From Nitrosopumilaceae archaeon (GTDB taxonomy: Archaea; Thermoproteota; Nitrososphaeria; Nitrososphaerales; Nitrosopumilaceae), in NCBI GenBank assembly GCA_022823825.1, contig JAJEHG010000065.1, positions 16,087 through 80,086 of the forward strand: DNA of 64,000 nt, in the 5' to 3' direction. Position 1 is the first letter of the stretch. The number at the start of each line of letters is the position of its first letter. Of this stretch, positions 8,460 through 17,674 are shown one piece after another. Made by a program: the position numbers and the translations under genes. Below the pieces are notes generated by a model. The model did not search any database and was not told the DNA's origin. It saw nothing but the letters and a program-made list of their open reading frames with translations.

Positions 8460-8807
8460 CTACGCCTCTACGTATATCTGTCCATCGTCCACTCTAATGT
8501 TGTAGACTTGTACGGGTTTTTCGGCGGGGGGATTCAGGGGGCAGCCGGACTCCAAGTCAAACACAGAAAGATGTAACGGGCAACGCACGCCGTCGGGCCC
8601 CAGGAAGCCTGTCGACAGGTCCGCGTCTTCGTGGGTACACATCAGGTCGGTCACGCGTATTGCCCCGCCCTGGTTTGCGACCAGCATCCTGCGGCCGCCC
8701 TCATGATCCTCGAATTTTTGCAGCGTCCCGTCTGCAACGTCGGAAAGCGGGCATACACGAAGCCACCTTTTTTTGCCGTCGCGGCTGTCGCCGGCGGCAG
8801 CGTCCAT
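8460..8807 (-). CDS. Rieske-type [2Fe-2S] ferredoxin
   Basis: Small single-domain Rieske protein, 115 residues from ATG 8807. Ligand motifs CTHEDADL and CPLHLSVFDL give the Cys-x-His and Cys-x2-His pairs. Such soluble Rieske ferredoxins occur within archaeal and bacterial suf operons and may donate electrons for cluster assembly. The track ORF starts in sufD (8933); ATG 8867 is possible but would overlap sufD by 35 bp, whereas 8807 lies 25 bp after the sufD stop. The low-complexity DDGDKNGAMDAAAGDSRDG marks the N-terminus as poorly constrained. Confidence 0.9.
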   Translation of the reverse strand: MDAAAGDSRDGKKRWLRVCPLSDVADGTLQKFEDHEGGRRMLVANQGGAIRVTDLMCTHEDADLSTGFLGPDGVRCPLHLSVFDLESGCPLNPPAEKPVQVYNIRVDDGQIYVEA

Positions 8808-8832
8808 GGCGCCGTTCTTGTCACCATCATCA

Positions 8833-10275
8833 TTAGCGGTACTTGTAGTGCTGTTCAATCTCCGCATCCTCGTTGTATCTGGTCTCCTCGACCTCGACGA
8901 ACTTTGCAAGCTCCTCGTCCGTATTGATGCCAAGCTCGCGGCCTTCCCATTTTGACTCGATCAGGTATGCAATCCATGCCCTTACCTGGTACGACATCTT
9001 CCTGGACAGTGGCTCCAGAAATCCCTCGACAATGGTGCGTTCGGCCTCCTCCTTGCTGAGGCACCTTGACTGCAGGTAGAATATCTGTTCCTCGTCGATC
9101 TGGGCGACTGACGCAGAATGTGTGGCCTTGACGTCGTTTGTCAGGATTTCCAGTCCCGGTATGGCGTCGGACTTGGCGTCGGGATCAAGCAGGATGGACC
9201 TGCCTGACAGAAATGAGTTTGACTTTGTCGCGTTCTCCTTTATGCGTATCATGCCCTTGAACAGTGACTTGGACTTGTCGCGCAGGATGGACTTTTCGAC
9301 GACCCTGCCCTCGGTTGCGGGACTCTCGTGGTTCACCTCGGTCTGGATGTCAAAGGACTGGTCCGCATTGCCGAACACCACCTCCGAGTCGTTTACAGAC
9401 GCCCCGCTGCCGCGCAAAAAGTAGTCTATGCGGTACCTGCTCAGCTGGGCCCCGAAGAGTCCCGAGTACCAGTTCACCAGGGCGTCCTGCGACATGTCAG
9501 TAAGCCGGGTCGAAAAGTTGACGGCCGACTGGTCGAGCATCTGGAGCGTCGTCACGTCAAGGCGCGAGTTGGCGCCCACCGTCGTGTTGAGCATCTCCAT
9601 ATATGACGGCTGCAGGGCCGCCGGAGATACAGAACCGCCGTCGCCGGGCCTTGGCGAGTACATCTCCTGGACTATGGTGGCCCTCGCCGAGTCCCCCACT
9701 GCAATGACGTTGCGGGATATTACAGACGAGCCGTCCTGGGGCAGGCAGACCAGCGCGTATATGGGCCTGTCAATCTGGACCCCGTTGGGCACGTGTACGA
9801 ACACCCCGGAGTTAAAGGCCGCGTTGTTCAGAGCGGTAAACTTGTCGCCCTCCGAGTCCGACGACTCTAGGGCGGTGCGCACGGCCGACTCGCTCCTGCC
9901 GTCATTTAGCGCGTCATATATGGAGCTGATCACAACGCCCTTGGCCGCCGCGTCATCCGGAATGTTTACGCGGACAATGCGGGTGCCCACCTGTATGATC
10001 GACATCTCGTCCTTCAGTTCCGCAATCCGGCGGCCCAGAAACTCGGGCTCGGCGTCGGATGCCGACAGGCCGGGCGGCAGCAGCACCTGCGCGGGATCAA
10101 GCCTCCTGGCGTCGGTATACTTGTTGTACAGCGGCGAGGTCTCAAGCGGCAGCCGGCCGTACGCCTCAAACGAGCTGCGCCTGTACTCTTGAAGCCACTG
10201 CGGATCGCGCCCCTGGGCGGATATCGCGTCTATATGGGACTCGTCGAGTTCGGACAGCTTTTGAAGTGTGGACAT
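8833..10275 (-). CDS. sufD: Fe-S cluster assembly protein SufD
   Basis: 480-residue SufB/SufD family scaffold subunit. Visible features are GVFVHVPNGVQIDRPIYALV, the beta-helix core, the region HESPATEGRVVEKSILRDKSKSLFKG and the C-terminal SRCLSKEEAERTIVEGFLEPL shared with SufB. It is the shorter, more divergent partner of SufB and starts 38 bp after it. The usual third partner, the ATPase SufC, is not in this window. Confidence 0.94.
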   Translation of the reverse strand: MSTLQKLSELDESHIDAISAQGRDPQWLQEYRRSSFEAYGRLPLETSPLYNKYTDARRLDPAQVLLPPGLSASDAEPEFLGRRIAELKDEMSIIQVGTRIVRVNIPDDAAAKGVVISSIYDALNDGRSESAVRTALESSDSEGDKFTALNNAAFNSGVFVHVPNGVQIDRPIYALVCLPQDGSSVISRNVIAVGDSARATIVQEMYSPRPGDGGSVSPAALQPSYMEMLNTTVGANSRLDVTTLQMLDQSAVNFSTRLTDMSQDALVNWYSGLFGAQLSRYRIDYFLRGSGASVNDSEVVFGNADQSFDIQTEVNHESPATEGRVVEKSILRDKSKSLFKGMIRIKENATKSNSFLSGRSILLDPDAKSDAIPGLEILTNDVKATHSASVAQIDEEQIFYLQSRCLSKEEAERTIVEGFLEPLSRKMSYQVRAWIAYLIESKWEGRELGINTDEELAKFVEVEETRYNEDAEIEQHYKYR

Positions 10276-10313
10276 TGCATTATCAACTCACAGGCAGCGG
10301 GCAGGCACGACGG

Positions 10314-11714
10314 TCACCCCACGGAGTCGTCCATCTCGAGTTTTATCAGCCGGTTCAGCTCCACCGCATACTCCATCGGAAGCTCCTTTGTGAACGGCTC
10401 CATGAACCCGTTTACTATCAGCGACAGGGCCTCCTCCTCTGTAAAGCCCCGGCTCATCAGGTAGAATATCTGGTCGTCGCCTATCTTGCCTACTGTGGCC
10501 TCGTGCGTGATGGTGGCGTCCTCCTGGTTTATCTCCATGTACGGGTACGTGTCTGTCTTCGACGTGTCATCAAGAAGCAGCGCGTCGCACCTTACGGTCG
10601 ACTTTACGTTGGTCGCGCCCTTTGCCACGTTGAGCAGTCCGCGGTATGTGGAACGTCCGTCATGCCTGCTCACCGACTTTGAGGTGATCTTCGACTTTGT
10701 GTTTGGCGCCAGGTGCACCATCTTGGCGCCCGTGTCCTGGTGCTGCCCCTTGCCTGCAAAGGCAATCGACAGCGTCTCGCCGTATGCGCGCTGTCCCATC
10801 AGGTACACGCCGGGGTACTTCATCGTGAGGCGGCTTCCAATGTTGCCGTCAATCCATTCCACCGTGGCCCCCTCGTACGCGTAGGCGCGCTTTGTCACCA
10901 GATTGTACACGTCGTTGCTCCAGTTCTGGATTGTGGTATACCGCAGGTGGGCGTCTTTGTGGGCCACCAGTTCCACCACCGCGGAGTGCAGCGACTCGGA
11001 CGAGTATACGGGAGCCGTGCATCCCTCTATGTAGTGGACGTCTGCGCCCTCGTCTACGATGATCAGGGTGCGCTCAAACTGCCCGATATTCTCCGCGTTT
11101 ATCCTAAAGTATGCCTGGAGTGGCATGTCGACCTTTACGCCCGGCGGCACGTAGATGAACGAGCCGCCGCTCCAGACTGCGCTGTTGAGTGCTGCAAACT
11201 TGTTGTCCTCAGGCGGTATGACCTTGCCAAAGTACTTGCGGAATATCTCAGGCTGCTCCTTTAGCGCCGAGTCAGTGTCAAGGAACATCACGCCCTGCTT
11301 TTGCAGGTCCTCCCTGAGGTTGTGGTATACGACCTCGGACTCGTACTGGGCCCCGACGCCGGCCAGGAACTTCTTCTCGGCCTCCGGGATTCCGAGCTTG
11401 TCAAAGGTGTTCTTTACGTCGGCCGGAACGTCGTCCCAGTTCTTCTCGGTCTTTTCTGACGCCTTTGCGTAATAGTAAATGTTCTGAAAGTCTATGGTAC
11501 TCAGGTCGCCGCCCCACGTGGGCATGGGTTTTTTCATAAACGTCTCAAACGATCTAAGCCTAAAGTCGAGCATCCACTGCGGCTCGTCCTTCATCTTGCT
11601 GATTCCAATTACCGTCTCCTTTGTGAGTCCCTTTTTGCTCAGGTGGACGTACATTTCAGTAGAATCCTTAAAGTCATACTTTGAATAATCCATCTCAAGG
11701 TTCTCAGTTGCCAT
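10314..11714 (-). CDS. sufB: Fe-S cluster assembly protein SufB
   Basis: 466 residues from ATG 11714. SufB hallmarks: [42 protein letters not shown] with its conserved Cys, [26 protein letters not shown], and the C-terminal [21 protein letters not shown]. It heads the suf operon. The track start at 11726 lies only about 14 nt from the TATA-like box; the second ATG is about 27 nt away, which fits a leaderless transcript beginning at MATENLEM. Confidence 0.95.
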   Translation of the reverse strand: MATENLEMDYSKYDFKDSTEMYVHLSKKGLTKETVIGISKMKDEPQWMLDFRLRSFETFMKKPMPTWGGDLSTIDFQNIYYYAKASEKTEKNWDDVPADVKNTFDKLGIPEAEKKFLAGVGAQYESEVVYHNLREDLQKQGVMFLDTDSALKEQPEIFRKYFGKVIPPEDNKFAALNSAVWSGGSFIYVPPGVKVDMPLQAYFRINAENIGQFERTLIIVDEGADVHYIEGCTAPVYSSESLHSAVVELVAHKDAHLRYTTIQNWSNDVYNLVTKRAYAYEGATVEWIDGNIGSRLTMKYPGVYLMGQRAYGETLSIAFAGKGQHQDTGAKMVHLAPNTKSKITSKSVSRHDGRSTYRGLLNVAKGATNVKSTVRCDALLLDDTSKTDTYPYMEINQEDATITHEATVGKIGDDQIFYLMSRGFTEEEALSLIVNGFMEPFTKELPMEYAVELNRLIKLEMDDSVG

Positions 11715-11736
11715 CACACACGACATAACGTCGTTA

Positions 11737-11744
11737 TTATAAAT
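11737..11744 (-). promoter_or_regulatory. TATA-like box for the suf operon
   Basis: ATTTATAA on the minus strand, centred about 27 nt before ATG 11714. One of the clearest boxes in the window and the only promoter I see ahead of the six suf genes. Confidence 0.7.
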
Positions 11745-11798
11745 AGATGTGGGAAAATAGGCAGAGCTAAATAGGCGCAGCTAAAGGAAGCAGGAGGG

Positions 11799-12626
11799 TC
11801 AGAACAGGCCCGCAAACGAGAGCAGCGCGACGCATCCCATTATGATTGCAAACCACCAAAAGCTGACCCGGCCCGCAATGCCCACAAGCACGCGCATGGA
11901 CAGGTACCCGAACGCAAACGAGAGCGCGAGCCCCACCACCAGTTCGGCGGGTTCGGCATCCGGGAGGCCGTACACAAGCAGGAGTCCCGCCTGGGCCGTC
12001 AGTACGGCTGGAATGCCCATCAGGAAGGAGAGCCGCAGGGCCTCGGGCGCAGAATATCCGCGCAGAAGAAGCGCAGAGACCGTGACGCCGGACCGTGACA
12101 GCCCGGGCAGGGCAGAGAACGCCTGAACCACCCCAAGAAGTATGGTGTCACGGAAGGTGAGCGACGCGGCGGACTTTAGGCCGGCGGCATACGCGGCAGG
12201 GCCCTGCCGCCTCTTGGTGGCATACAGGATTATTCCCGTCGCTATCAGCGCGATCCCGACCAGTCCGAGCAGGAACTCGCCGGATGCGGCGCCAGCATCC
12301 GCTGCAAGCGCAAACACGGAGAATCCGAGCGCCCCGCTCAGGAGCGTGGATATGACCAAAAACGTAATCATGCCGTCGGCGGGGTTGCCGTATCCGGGGC
12401 GGTAACCACGCGCACTGCGGAGTATGCGTGCTATGTCCCGGCGCAGGTACAGGACGGCCGAGCCGGCCGTTCCAAGATGCAGGAAAAACGACAGGTCCGC
12501 CGCGTCCCGGGGCGCGTATCCAAACAGTCCGGTCATGATGATTACGAGCTCGCCGGTGCTGGATATCGGAAGCCATTCAAGGACGCCCTGCAGCATGCCA
12601 AATACCGCGGACTCTGCAAGCGTCAT
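11799..12626 (-). CDS. uppP: Undecaprenyl-diphosphatase family (BacA/UppP) membrane protein
   Basis: 275 residues, about eight hydrophobic segments. Carries the two family motifs: VLEWLPISSTGELVII (E(F/W)LPxSSxGH-like) near residue 16 and ALPGLSRSGVTVSALLLRG near residue 175. In bacteria it recycles undecaprenyl diphosphate; in archaea the substrate is presumably a dolichyl or related polyprenyl diphosphate from N-glycosylation. Start ATG 12626 follows a TATA-like box; the track ORF's 73 upstream residues overlap the CHAD gene. Confidence 0.9.
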   Translation of the reverse strand: MTLAESAVFGMLQGVLEWLPISSTGELVIIMTGLFGYAPRDAADLSFFLHLGTAGSAVLYLRRDIARILRSARGYRPGYGNPADGMITFLVISTLLSGALGFSVFALAADAGAASGEFLLGLVGIALIATGIILYATKRRQGPAAYAAGLKSAASLTFRDTILLGVVQAFSALPGLSRSGVTVSALLLRGYSAPEALRLSFLMGIPAVLTAQAGLLLVYGLPDAEPAELVVGLALSFAFGYLSMRVLVGIAGRVSFWWFAIIMGCVALLSFAGLF

Positions 12627-12647
12627 AGGCGGTTTGAGGCAGAGTTC

Positions 12648-12656
12648 TATTAATTC
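12648..12656 (-). promoter_or_regulatory. TATA-like box for uppP
   Basis: AATTAATAG on the minus strand, about 26 nt before ATG 12626. Confidence 0.5.
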
Positions 12657-12690
12657 TAGGCGAATAGGCGGAAGGGGAAGGGCAGAGTCG

Positions 12691-13620
12691 TCACGGGACG
12701 GCGTGCGGCTCAGGCCGTTCTCGGCTGCCCACCAGGTCAAGGTAGAGGGCGTGGCGCCTCTTTTGGATTTTATTAAACGTCTTGGACGGATTCTCAAATC
12801 GCGGATAATTATCCGATATGTAACGTATCGTAATGTCGCAGTCATGTATGGCGCCGGCAGCTTCTTGCACCTTTTTTACGCTCTCAAGGACGCGCGACAT
12901 TGACGCGTCGGGACTGGCGTTGCGGTTGTTTTTGGCATTGTTTCTGGCGGTACCGGCGCCGGCATCGCCATTGCCGTCACCGCTGCGTCCTGCAGACATC
13001 ACCTCGTCTTCTAGCAGGTAGCGCAGCTTCTTGACAGTCTTTCTCATCTCATGCAGTTCCTTTGTCTTCGACTCGTCAGATGCCATGACCTGCGACTCGC
13101 GCCTCACCACATCAAATAGGAACCATATCTTCCTTTTGCGCCGCGCGGCCACTGCGTGAGGGTCAACCGGCGGCATCGCAGGAAGTCGAGCAGCGGCAAG
13201 CTTTCTGGCATCTCCAAGTATGTCGAACAGCGCCGGACCCTTGCCCCGGGACAGGTTTGCCACAGGCTCAGAGTCGGGCGGCACGCCAAGCCGCATCAGC
13301 GTGTTCCGTATCACGTCAGAGTCGCGGAGGCGGCTGTTTCTCCTGAACAGGGACTTTGCGCGCATGACATATTTTTTGCTCCGCGCAGTCCTTGCCGACT
13401 TTGGCAGGGCCCCGTGGGTTGACTCGAGTCTCCGCACGGACGTTCGCAGGTTGTGTATCTGCTCCTCGCCCTGACTGTCAAGATATTCCTGCAGCCTCCT
13501 TGCAAACAGGTCGAGCCTCCGCTGCATGATGTCAGGAGGCAGCCCAGGTCTTGCGCTGCTGTCGTTGCTGCTGCCGCCGCCGCCACCTGCATGTTTCTGG
13601 TTTTTGCCCATTCGTGTCAT
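12691..13620 (-). CDS. CHAD domain protein (polyphosphate-binding)
   Basis: 309 residues from ATG 13620. The CHAD fold (conserved histidine alpha-helical domain) is shown by the two basic helical cores IHNLRTSVRRLEST and LHEMRKTVKKLRYLLE with paired H/R/K residues, and by the late QEAAGAIHDCDITIRYI segment. CHAD domains bind inorganic polyphosphate. Low-complexity tracts interrupt it: GGGGGSSNDSS near the start and SGDGNGDAGAGTARNNAKNNRN before the last helices. It sits downstream of ppx and the two kinase genes, which supports a polyphosphate role. The 75 residues upstream in the track ORF are not supported. Confidence 0.87.
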   Translation of the reverse strand: MTRMGKNQKHAGGGGGSSNDSSARPGLPPDIMQRRLDLFARRLQEYLDSQGEEQIHNLRTSVRRLESTHGALPKSARTARSKKYVMRAKSLFRRNSRLRDSDVIRNTLMRLGVPPDSEPVANLSRGKGPALFDILGDARKLAAARLPAMPPVDPHAVAARRKRKIWFLFDVVRRESQVMASDESKTKELHEMRKTVKKLRYLLEDEVMSAGRSGDGNGDAGAGTARNNAKNNRNASPDASMSRVLESVKKVQEAAGAIHDCDITIRYISDNYPRFENPSKTFNKIQKRRHALYLDLVGSRERPEPHAVP

Positions 13621-13879
13621 GTCGTACGCGCCACGGGCAATATCTGTTTGGAGGCGGACAGGGCATGCCAACTCTGCACTGCCCCCAGTCGCGTTCGTCG
13701 GAGGACCGATGTGACGCCGCTTGGCGGGAAAATGAACGGCGCGGCTGGCAAGACACGCTTCAGGATTTACGTTCGGCATGCGTGTATGTTCAGGAAGATT
13801 CGAGGCACGAATCTGCAGAATTCGTGGCTCCAAGGCCCATATCACAAAAAGGGCATTCGGCAGAGGCGTCTTGCAGGCG
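13621..13879 (-). other. Gap between CHAD and Tmk-like genes
   Basis: 259 bp with no supported gene. In frame with the Tmk-like gene and after its TGA there is a 29-codon open stretch with a CPFC motif, reported in the findings. No TATA-like box ahead of the CHAD start was convincing, so CHAD may be cotranscribed with the kinase genes. Confidence 0.5.
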
Positions 13880-14833
13880 TCACGCCTTTGAGAGATACCG
13901 CAGTATCGGCTTTCTGAGGCCGTCGTTGAGCGCCTCCACGGAGCGGTTGCCGTTTACCATGTTGAGCCCGTACTGCTGCTTTAGCACCTCGAACTCGCGC
14001 GCAAGCCTCTGCTGGTATCTGATGAAAGAGTCGTACATGTTCTTTGAGATGCCCATGTCGGCTCCCGACTCGTAATAGTCCAGGCTCTGCCTCTTTGCAA
14101 AGACGCGGTGTACAAGCACGTACGGGTCCACGTCCAAGTAAAACGTCATGTCCGGCACGAGTGCAAAGCTGTACAGGTTGCTCGACCAGCTGCGCTTTAT
14201 GCCGCGGACAGTATTCCTTGCCATCAAGGTGTAGATGTATCGATCGGCCAGCACGACATAGCCGGCCTGGAGCGCGGGTATGATCTTGTGCTCCAGCTGG
14301 TCGGCAAAGTCTGCCGCGTAAAACATTGCAAGGGTCCTAACGCCAAGCGATATGTTGCGCTTGGCCTCTAGTATGCCCTGACCGATTATCTCCGAGCGCG
14401 TGAGCCCCGTGTTTAGCACGGCGTACCCTTCTGCCTCCAGCTGCGTGGTGAGCAGCTCGATCTGGGTGCTTCTTCCGGACGCGTCGGGCCCCTCTATTAC
14501 AATCAGGCGCCCCGCTATCTCAATGTCGCGCAGGTAGTGCAACCCGCCGAACTTTTTCGTCCCGTACCATTTGGGCTTGCGGGACTTCATGCCGCCCACG
14601 TTGCCGCCGGCGCCGTCACCATCGCCGCGGTTGCCGCCGCCGGCCGTGCCGGCATCCTCCGCGCCCGCAAGCTGGCGGTATATATCAGAGTCATAGTATG
14701 CGTGGCTGTCAGAGTACTCCTCAGTAATGCCGCCGGCCCCGGAGTCGTCAGGCGCGTCATCACTCTCATAGTCCTCCTCGGCACCGTCAGGCACGGAGCG
14801 GCCGTATACGGCGCGCTCTGCTGCTGCTGCCAC
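13880..14833 (-). CDS. Thymidylate kinase-like P-loop protein with altered Walker A
   Basis: 317 residues if started at GTG 14833; ATG 14590 (MKSRKPKW) would give 236 residues. From there it parallels the upstream tmk paralog: P-loop region VIEGPDASGRSTQIELL, AMFYAADFADQLEHKI, VVLADRYIYTLMARN and SLDYYESGADMGISKNMYDSF. The P-loop has Gly-Arg-Ser-Thr where an active kinase has Gly-Lys-Ser/Thr, so it may not hydrolyse ATP normally and could be a regulatory partner. The optional N-terminal extension is acidic and Gly-rich. Starts 41 bp after tmk. Confidence 0.82.
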   Translation of the reverse strand: MAAAAERAVYGRSVPDGAEEDYESDDAPDDSGAGGITEEYSDSHAYYDSDIYRQLAGAEDAGTAGGGNRGDGDGAGGNVGGMKSRKPKWYGTKKFGGLHYLRDIEIAGRLIVIEGPDASGRSTQIELLTTQLEAEGYAVLNTGLTRSEIIGQGILEAKRNISLGVRTLAMFYAADFADQLEHKIIPALQAGYVVLADRYIYTLMARNTVRGIKRSWSSNLYSFALVPDMTFYLDVDPYVLVHRVFAKRQSLDYYESGADMGISKNMYDSFIRYQQRLAREFEVLKQQYGLNMVNGNRSVEALNDGLRKPILRYLSKA

Positions 14834-14873
14834 CGTCCCGGACGCGTCGCGTACGGATGCAGAGTCACTCGCG

Positions 14874-15662
14874 TCAGACGTGCTCTGGCACCTCCAGAAC
14901 GGTCTTCTTTTTGAGCTTCTTTGGAAGCAGCTTGCGCACCTTGGCCCGCATGATCATTTGTTGTTCGTGGATGGGCATCGTGGCATCCATGACCACAAAG
15001 CTCTCGCGCTTGTGCATCGCTTCATACTGCTCTACGATGCGATGCTGGAATATCCTAAAGCTCTCGTAGAGGTCCTTTGAGAGGTTCAGATCGGCGCCAG
15101 CTTCATAAAATTTCAGCTTTGGCCTGCCGGACAGTATGCGGTCCATCGCGGTATCAAGCGGCACCCTAAAGTAGAATGCAATGTCGGGCTTTATGGCAAA
15201 GTCGTAGACCTTGCGGACCCACGCCGGGTCGCAGCCCCGCGTCACGTCCCGGGCGTACGCGGTATAGACGTACCGATCGGCCAGCACGAAATAGCCGGCA
15301 TGGAGCAGCGGCAGTATGTGCCGCTCAAACCGATCGGCAAAATCCGTCGCGTGAAGAAGGCTAAACGTGGTGGGTGTCAGGGCCTCCTTTTTCTTGCCCT
15401 TGGATGTTATGGAGCGGACTATATCCGAAGAGTTCCACTCCGTGCGAAAGACCTCAAACATGTTGTACCGCAGCCATTTTTCAAGCAGTAGCAGCTGGGT
15501 GGACTTGCCAGAGCCGTCTATCCCCTCGACTACGATAAGCTTGCCCGGGACGTCCCTCCTCCGCGGGCGGCGCCTCCCGGCTTCGGCCTTTTTGGATTCC
15601 GCCTGGCCCGCGGCACCGTGTTCGCCGTCCGCGGCGCCAGAGCGCGAGGATGCAGCCATCAT
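14874..15662 (-). CDS. tmk: Thymidylate kinase family P-loop kinase
   Basis: 262 residues. Canonical P-loop VVEGIDGSGKSTQLLLL, then LLHATDFADRFERHILP, the VLADRYVYTAYARD lid-side motif and KFYEAGADLNLSKDLYESF. Thymidylate kinases phosphorylate dTMP; this version is longer than the usual ~210 residues, with a Lys/Arg-rich N-terminal leader and a basic tail (KVRKLLPKKLKKKT). A close paralog follows it. Location between ppx and the CHAD gene leaves open a non-dTMP substrate. TATA-like box 27 nt ahead of ATG 15662. Confidence 0.85.
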   Translation of the reverse strand: MMAASSRSGAADGEHGAAGQAESKKAEAGRRRPRRRDVPGKLIVVEGIDGSGKSTQLLLLEKWLRYNMFEVFRTEWNSSDIVRSITSKGKKKEALTPTTFSLLHATDFADRFERHILPLLHAGYFVLADRYVYTAYARDVTRGCDPAWVRKVYDFAIKPDIAFYFRVPLDTAMDRILSGRPKLKFYEAGADLNLSKDLYESFRIFQHRIVEQYEAMHKRESFVVMDATMPIHEQQMIMRAKVRKLLPKKLKKKTVLEVPEHV

Positions 15663-15685
15663 GCATGGCTTTTGCCCGCAAATAG

Positions 15686-15693
15686 ACTATAAG
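15686..15693 (-). promoter_or_regulatory. TATA-like box for tmk
   Basis: CTTATAGT on the minus strand, about 27 nt before ATG 15662, so the kinase pair can be transcribed separately from ppx. Confidence 0.55.
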
Positions 15694-15747
15694 TCTTGCA
15701 AATAGTCCACAGTGCCGCCTGTGGCTACGCGGGCAGACGCACGTGCG

Positions 15748-17469
15748 TCATCCAACGACCCGGATGTCCGGACGGAACGGGATTCCAAACGCGTCCTCCA
15801 GCTGGGAGCACGCTTCCCTGAACATGAGTTGCGGAAAGCGGCTTCCAGACGGCACGCGTACGGCAAGCGTGACGGAGCCGCCTTTGCCAAACTCCGGAAC
15901 CATGTCGGCCGAGGATTTTTCGAGTATCTGGTACGCAAGCACAATGGCCGACATCCGGCGTATCCGTTTTTTGTCGTACGAGTAGGCTATGGATTCAAAG
16001 TTGAGCAGGTTTATGTCCGCCTTGCGGCGCTTTCTCAGGTGCATCAGGGCCAGCGCGGCTGCAAGCTGTTCGCCATGGCTCAGGTGCGAGTCGTCGTCCA
16101 TTATGGTATACAGTATGTTTGAGATGTCCCTAAACGACCTCAGGCGGTCAATCTGCTCCAGCGCGTACCGTATTACGGGCCGGTCGACAGGGTGCAGGAG
16201 ATTTGCAGACAGGAGGAGTTCCACGAGCGCGTCGATTTTGGATGACACGAGGGCCGAAGACGGGGAGACCGCGCTGAGGACCGTCTCTCGGATGTGCTGC
16301 TCGTCTATGTGCTGTGACTTGAACGCGGCCGGGTGCTGTATTGACAGCGCAAGCGCGCCCTCCCGCAGCCCGTGCGCGCTGACAGTCAGCCTTTCACATT
16401 TTACGCTTTTGAGAAACGACATTATTACGAGTACGGAGGCGCGCAAGGTGTCGGCCCGCGAGGAGTTTATTGTGGGAATCTTTGCAATCTTGTCAGGGGG
16501 CATGTCACGTATCTTTCTCCATATATCCTCAAGGTCAGTCACGGAGAGCTGGTAGTTGTGGGTCTTTGAGAGCGGGTAGCCTTTGGCATCCTGCACGTAT
16601 TTGGTAAGCGAGCGGAGCACCCCGCCGACTCCCACCATGGTAACCGCCGGAAGCCCGGTCCCGGCGGCGGCGTCGCGGCCGCCTTTGTCACTGTGATCAT
16701 TGCCGTCGTCGCTGCCGTCGCTGCCGTCGCCGGCGCCATTGTCACTGCCCGCGCTGCCGTCGTCGCCCGCCGAGGGCAGCTCGCCGTCCTTTATCTCCAA
16801 GTCCCTCAGTGGCGGCAGCACCTTGCCGATGTACTTTTTCATGGCTTCAAAGTCCACATCCTCGTACTTGGAATCTTCGGCGAACTTTTGCGTCAGCCGC
16901 AGGGAGCCGAGCGGGAAAGAGTGCGCGCTTTTTACCTTGTAGTTCTTTGCAGTGACGACCTCTAGGCTTCCCCCGCCGATGTCAAAGAAGAGCACCGACG
17001 GGATGTGCAGCATGCGCACGGCCCCCGTGTACGAATAGAGGGCCTCGTCCCTGTCTGACAGTATCTTAAAGTCAAGGCCGGTCTCTCGGCGTATGCGATC
17101 AATTATGTCGCGGCGGTTCTTTGCGTCGCGTACCGCGCTGGTCGCCACCGCAACCACGTGCCGTATTCCCTCAAAGTCTATCGCCTCGCGGAACAGCCTG
17201 AGCGTCTCGACCGTGCGGTCCACGTACTCGGGCTGCATGACCCCGCCCTTGATCCCCTCAAAGAGGCGCAGGCGCACAGATCTCTGTTGATAGAGCTTGA
17301 AGTCGTTGTGCGCGTCCATGGTATAGTGCGAGAGTTTCACAGAGTTTGATCCCAGATCAAGCACGGACGCCGCGGGCCTGCTTGATTCCCCCCGGGCCAT
17401 CTCCGCGGGGATCCGTGACGTCTCAATGCGTCGCGCAGAGTCAATCGCGGCGTGCAGCTCCGGCATCAT
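15748..17469 (-). CDS. ppx: Ppx/GppA exopolyphosphatase family protein with HD-like C-terminal region
   Basis: 573 residues from ATG 17469. N-terminal actin-fold phosphatase: VLDLGSNSVKLSHY, VVAVATSAVRDAKN, FFDIGGGSLEVV and VGVGGVLRSL. Members hydrolyse polyphosphate or pppGpp. The C-terminal ~200 residues are helical and match the extra domain of long Ppx proteins. A Ser/Gly/Asp tract (SAGSDNGAGDGSDGSDDGND) is inserted before the GVGG motif. The track's TTG at 17502 and ATG 17490 fall within or beside the AT-rich box; 17469 gives the usual leaderless spacing. Confidence 0.9.
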   Translation of the reverse strand: MMPELHAAIDSARRIETSRIPAEMARGESSRPAASVLDLGSNSVKLSHYTMDAHNDFKLYQQRSVRLRLFEGIKGGVMQPEYVDRTVETLRLFREAIDFEGIRHVVAVATSAVRDAKNRRDIIDRIRRETGLDFKILSDRDEALYSYTGAVRMLHIPSVLFFDIGGGSLEVVTAKNYKVKSAHSFPLGSLRLTQKFAEDSKYEDVDFEAMKKYIGKVLPPLRDLEIKDGELPSAGDDGSAGSDNGAGDGSDGSDDGNDHSDKGGRDAAAGTGLPAVTMVGVGGVLRSLTKYVQDAKGYPLSKTHNYQLSVTDLEDIWRKIRDMPPDKIAKIPTINSSRADTLRASVLVIMSFLKSVKCERLTVSAHGLREGALALSIQHPAAFKSQHIDEQHIRETVLSAVSPSSALVSSKIDALVELLLSANLLHPVDRPVIRYALEQIDRLRSFRDISNILYTIMDDDSHLSHGEQLAAALALMHLRKRRKADINLLNFESIAYSYDKKRIRRMSAIVLAYQILEKSSADMVPEFGKGGSVTLAVRVPSGSRFPQLMFREACSQLEDAFGIPFRPDIRVVG

Positions 17470-17488
17470 CACGCTAACGCCAAACCGC

Positions 17489-17496
17489 ATTAATAA
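17489..17496 (-). promoter_or_regulatory. TATA-like box for ppx
   Basis: TTATTAAT on the minus strand, centred about 24 nt before ATG 17469. Confidence 0.5.
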
Positions 17497-17674
17497 TAAC
17501 AATTGTGTTCAATCGCGACTATGCAGGTGGCAGCGGCCCGGCCATGGCTCCGTGCTTTGCGTATTTTGCGATCGGATGTGTCACGATCGCGGCTCATTCC
17601 CACAACGCGTCAACGCGTAATATGCGGGAGTGCTATCCGCGGCCGATAACTTGCGTTGCGCCGTACGGGAGGCG

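Noticed and set aside
13453-13917. Plus-strand ORF reaching into the CHAD/Tmk-like gap (MNGAAGKTRFRIYVR...)
   Set aside because: Mostly antisense to CHAD; the part in the gap has no domain and no TATA-like box at leaderless distance.
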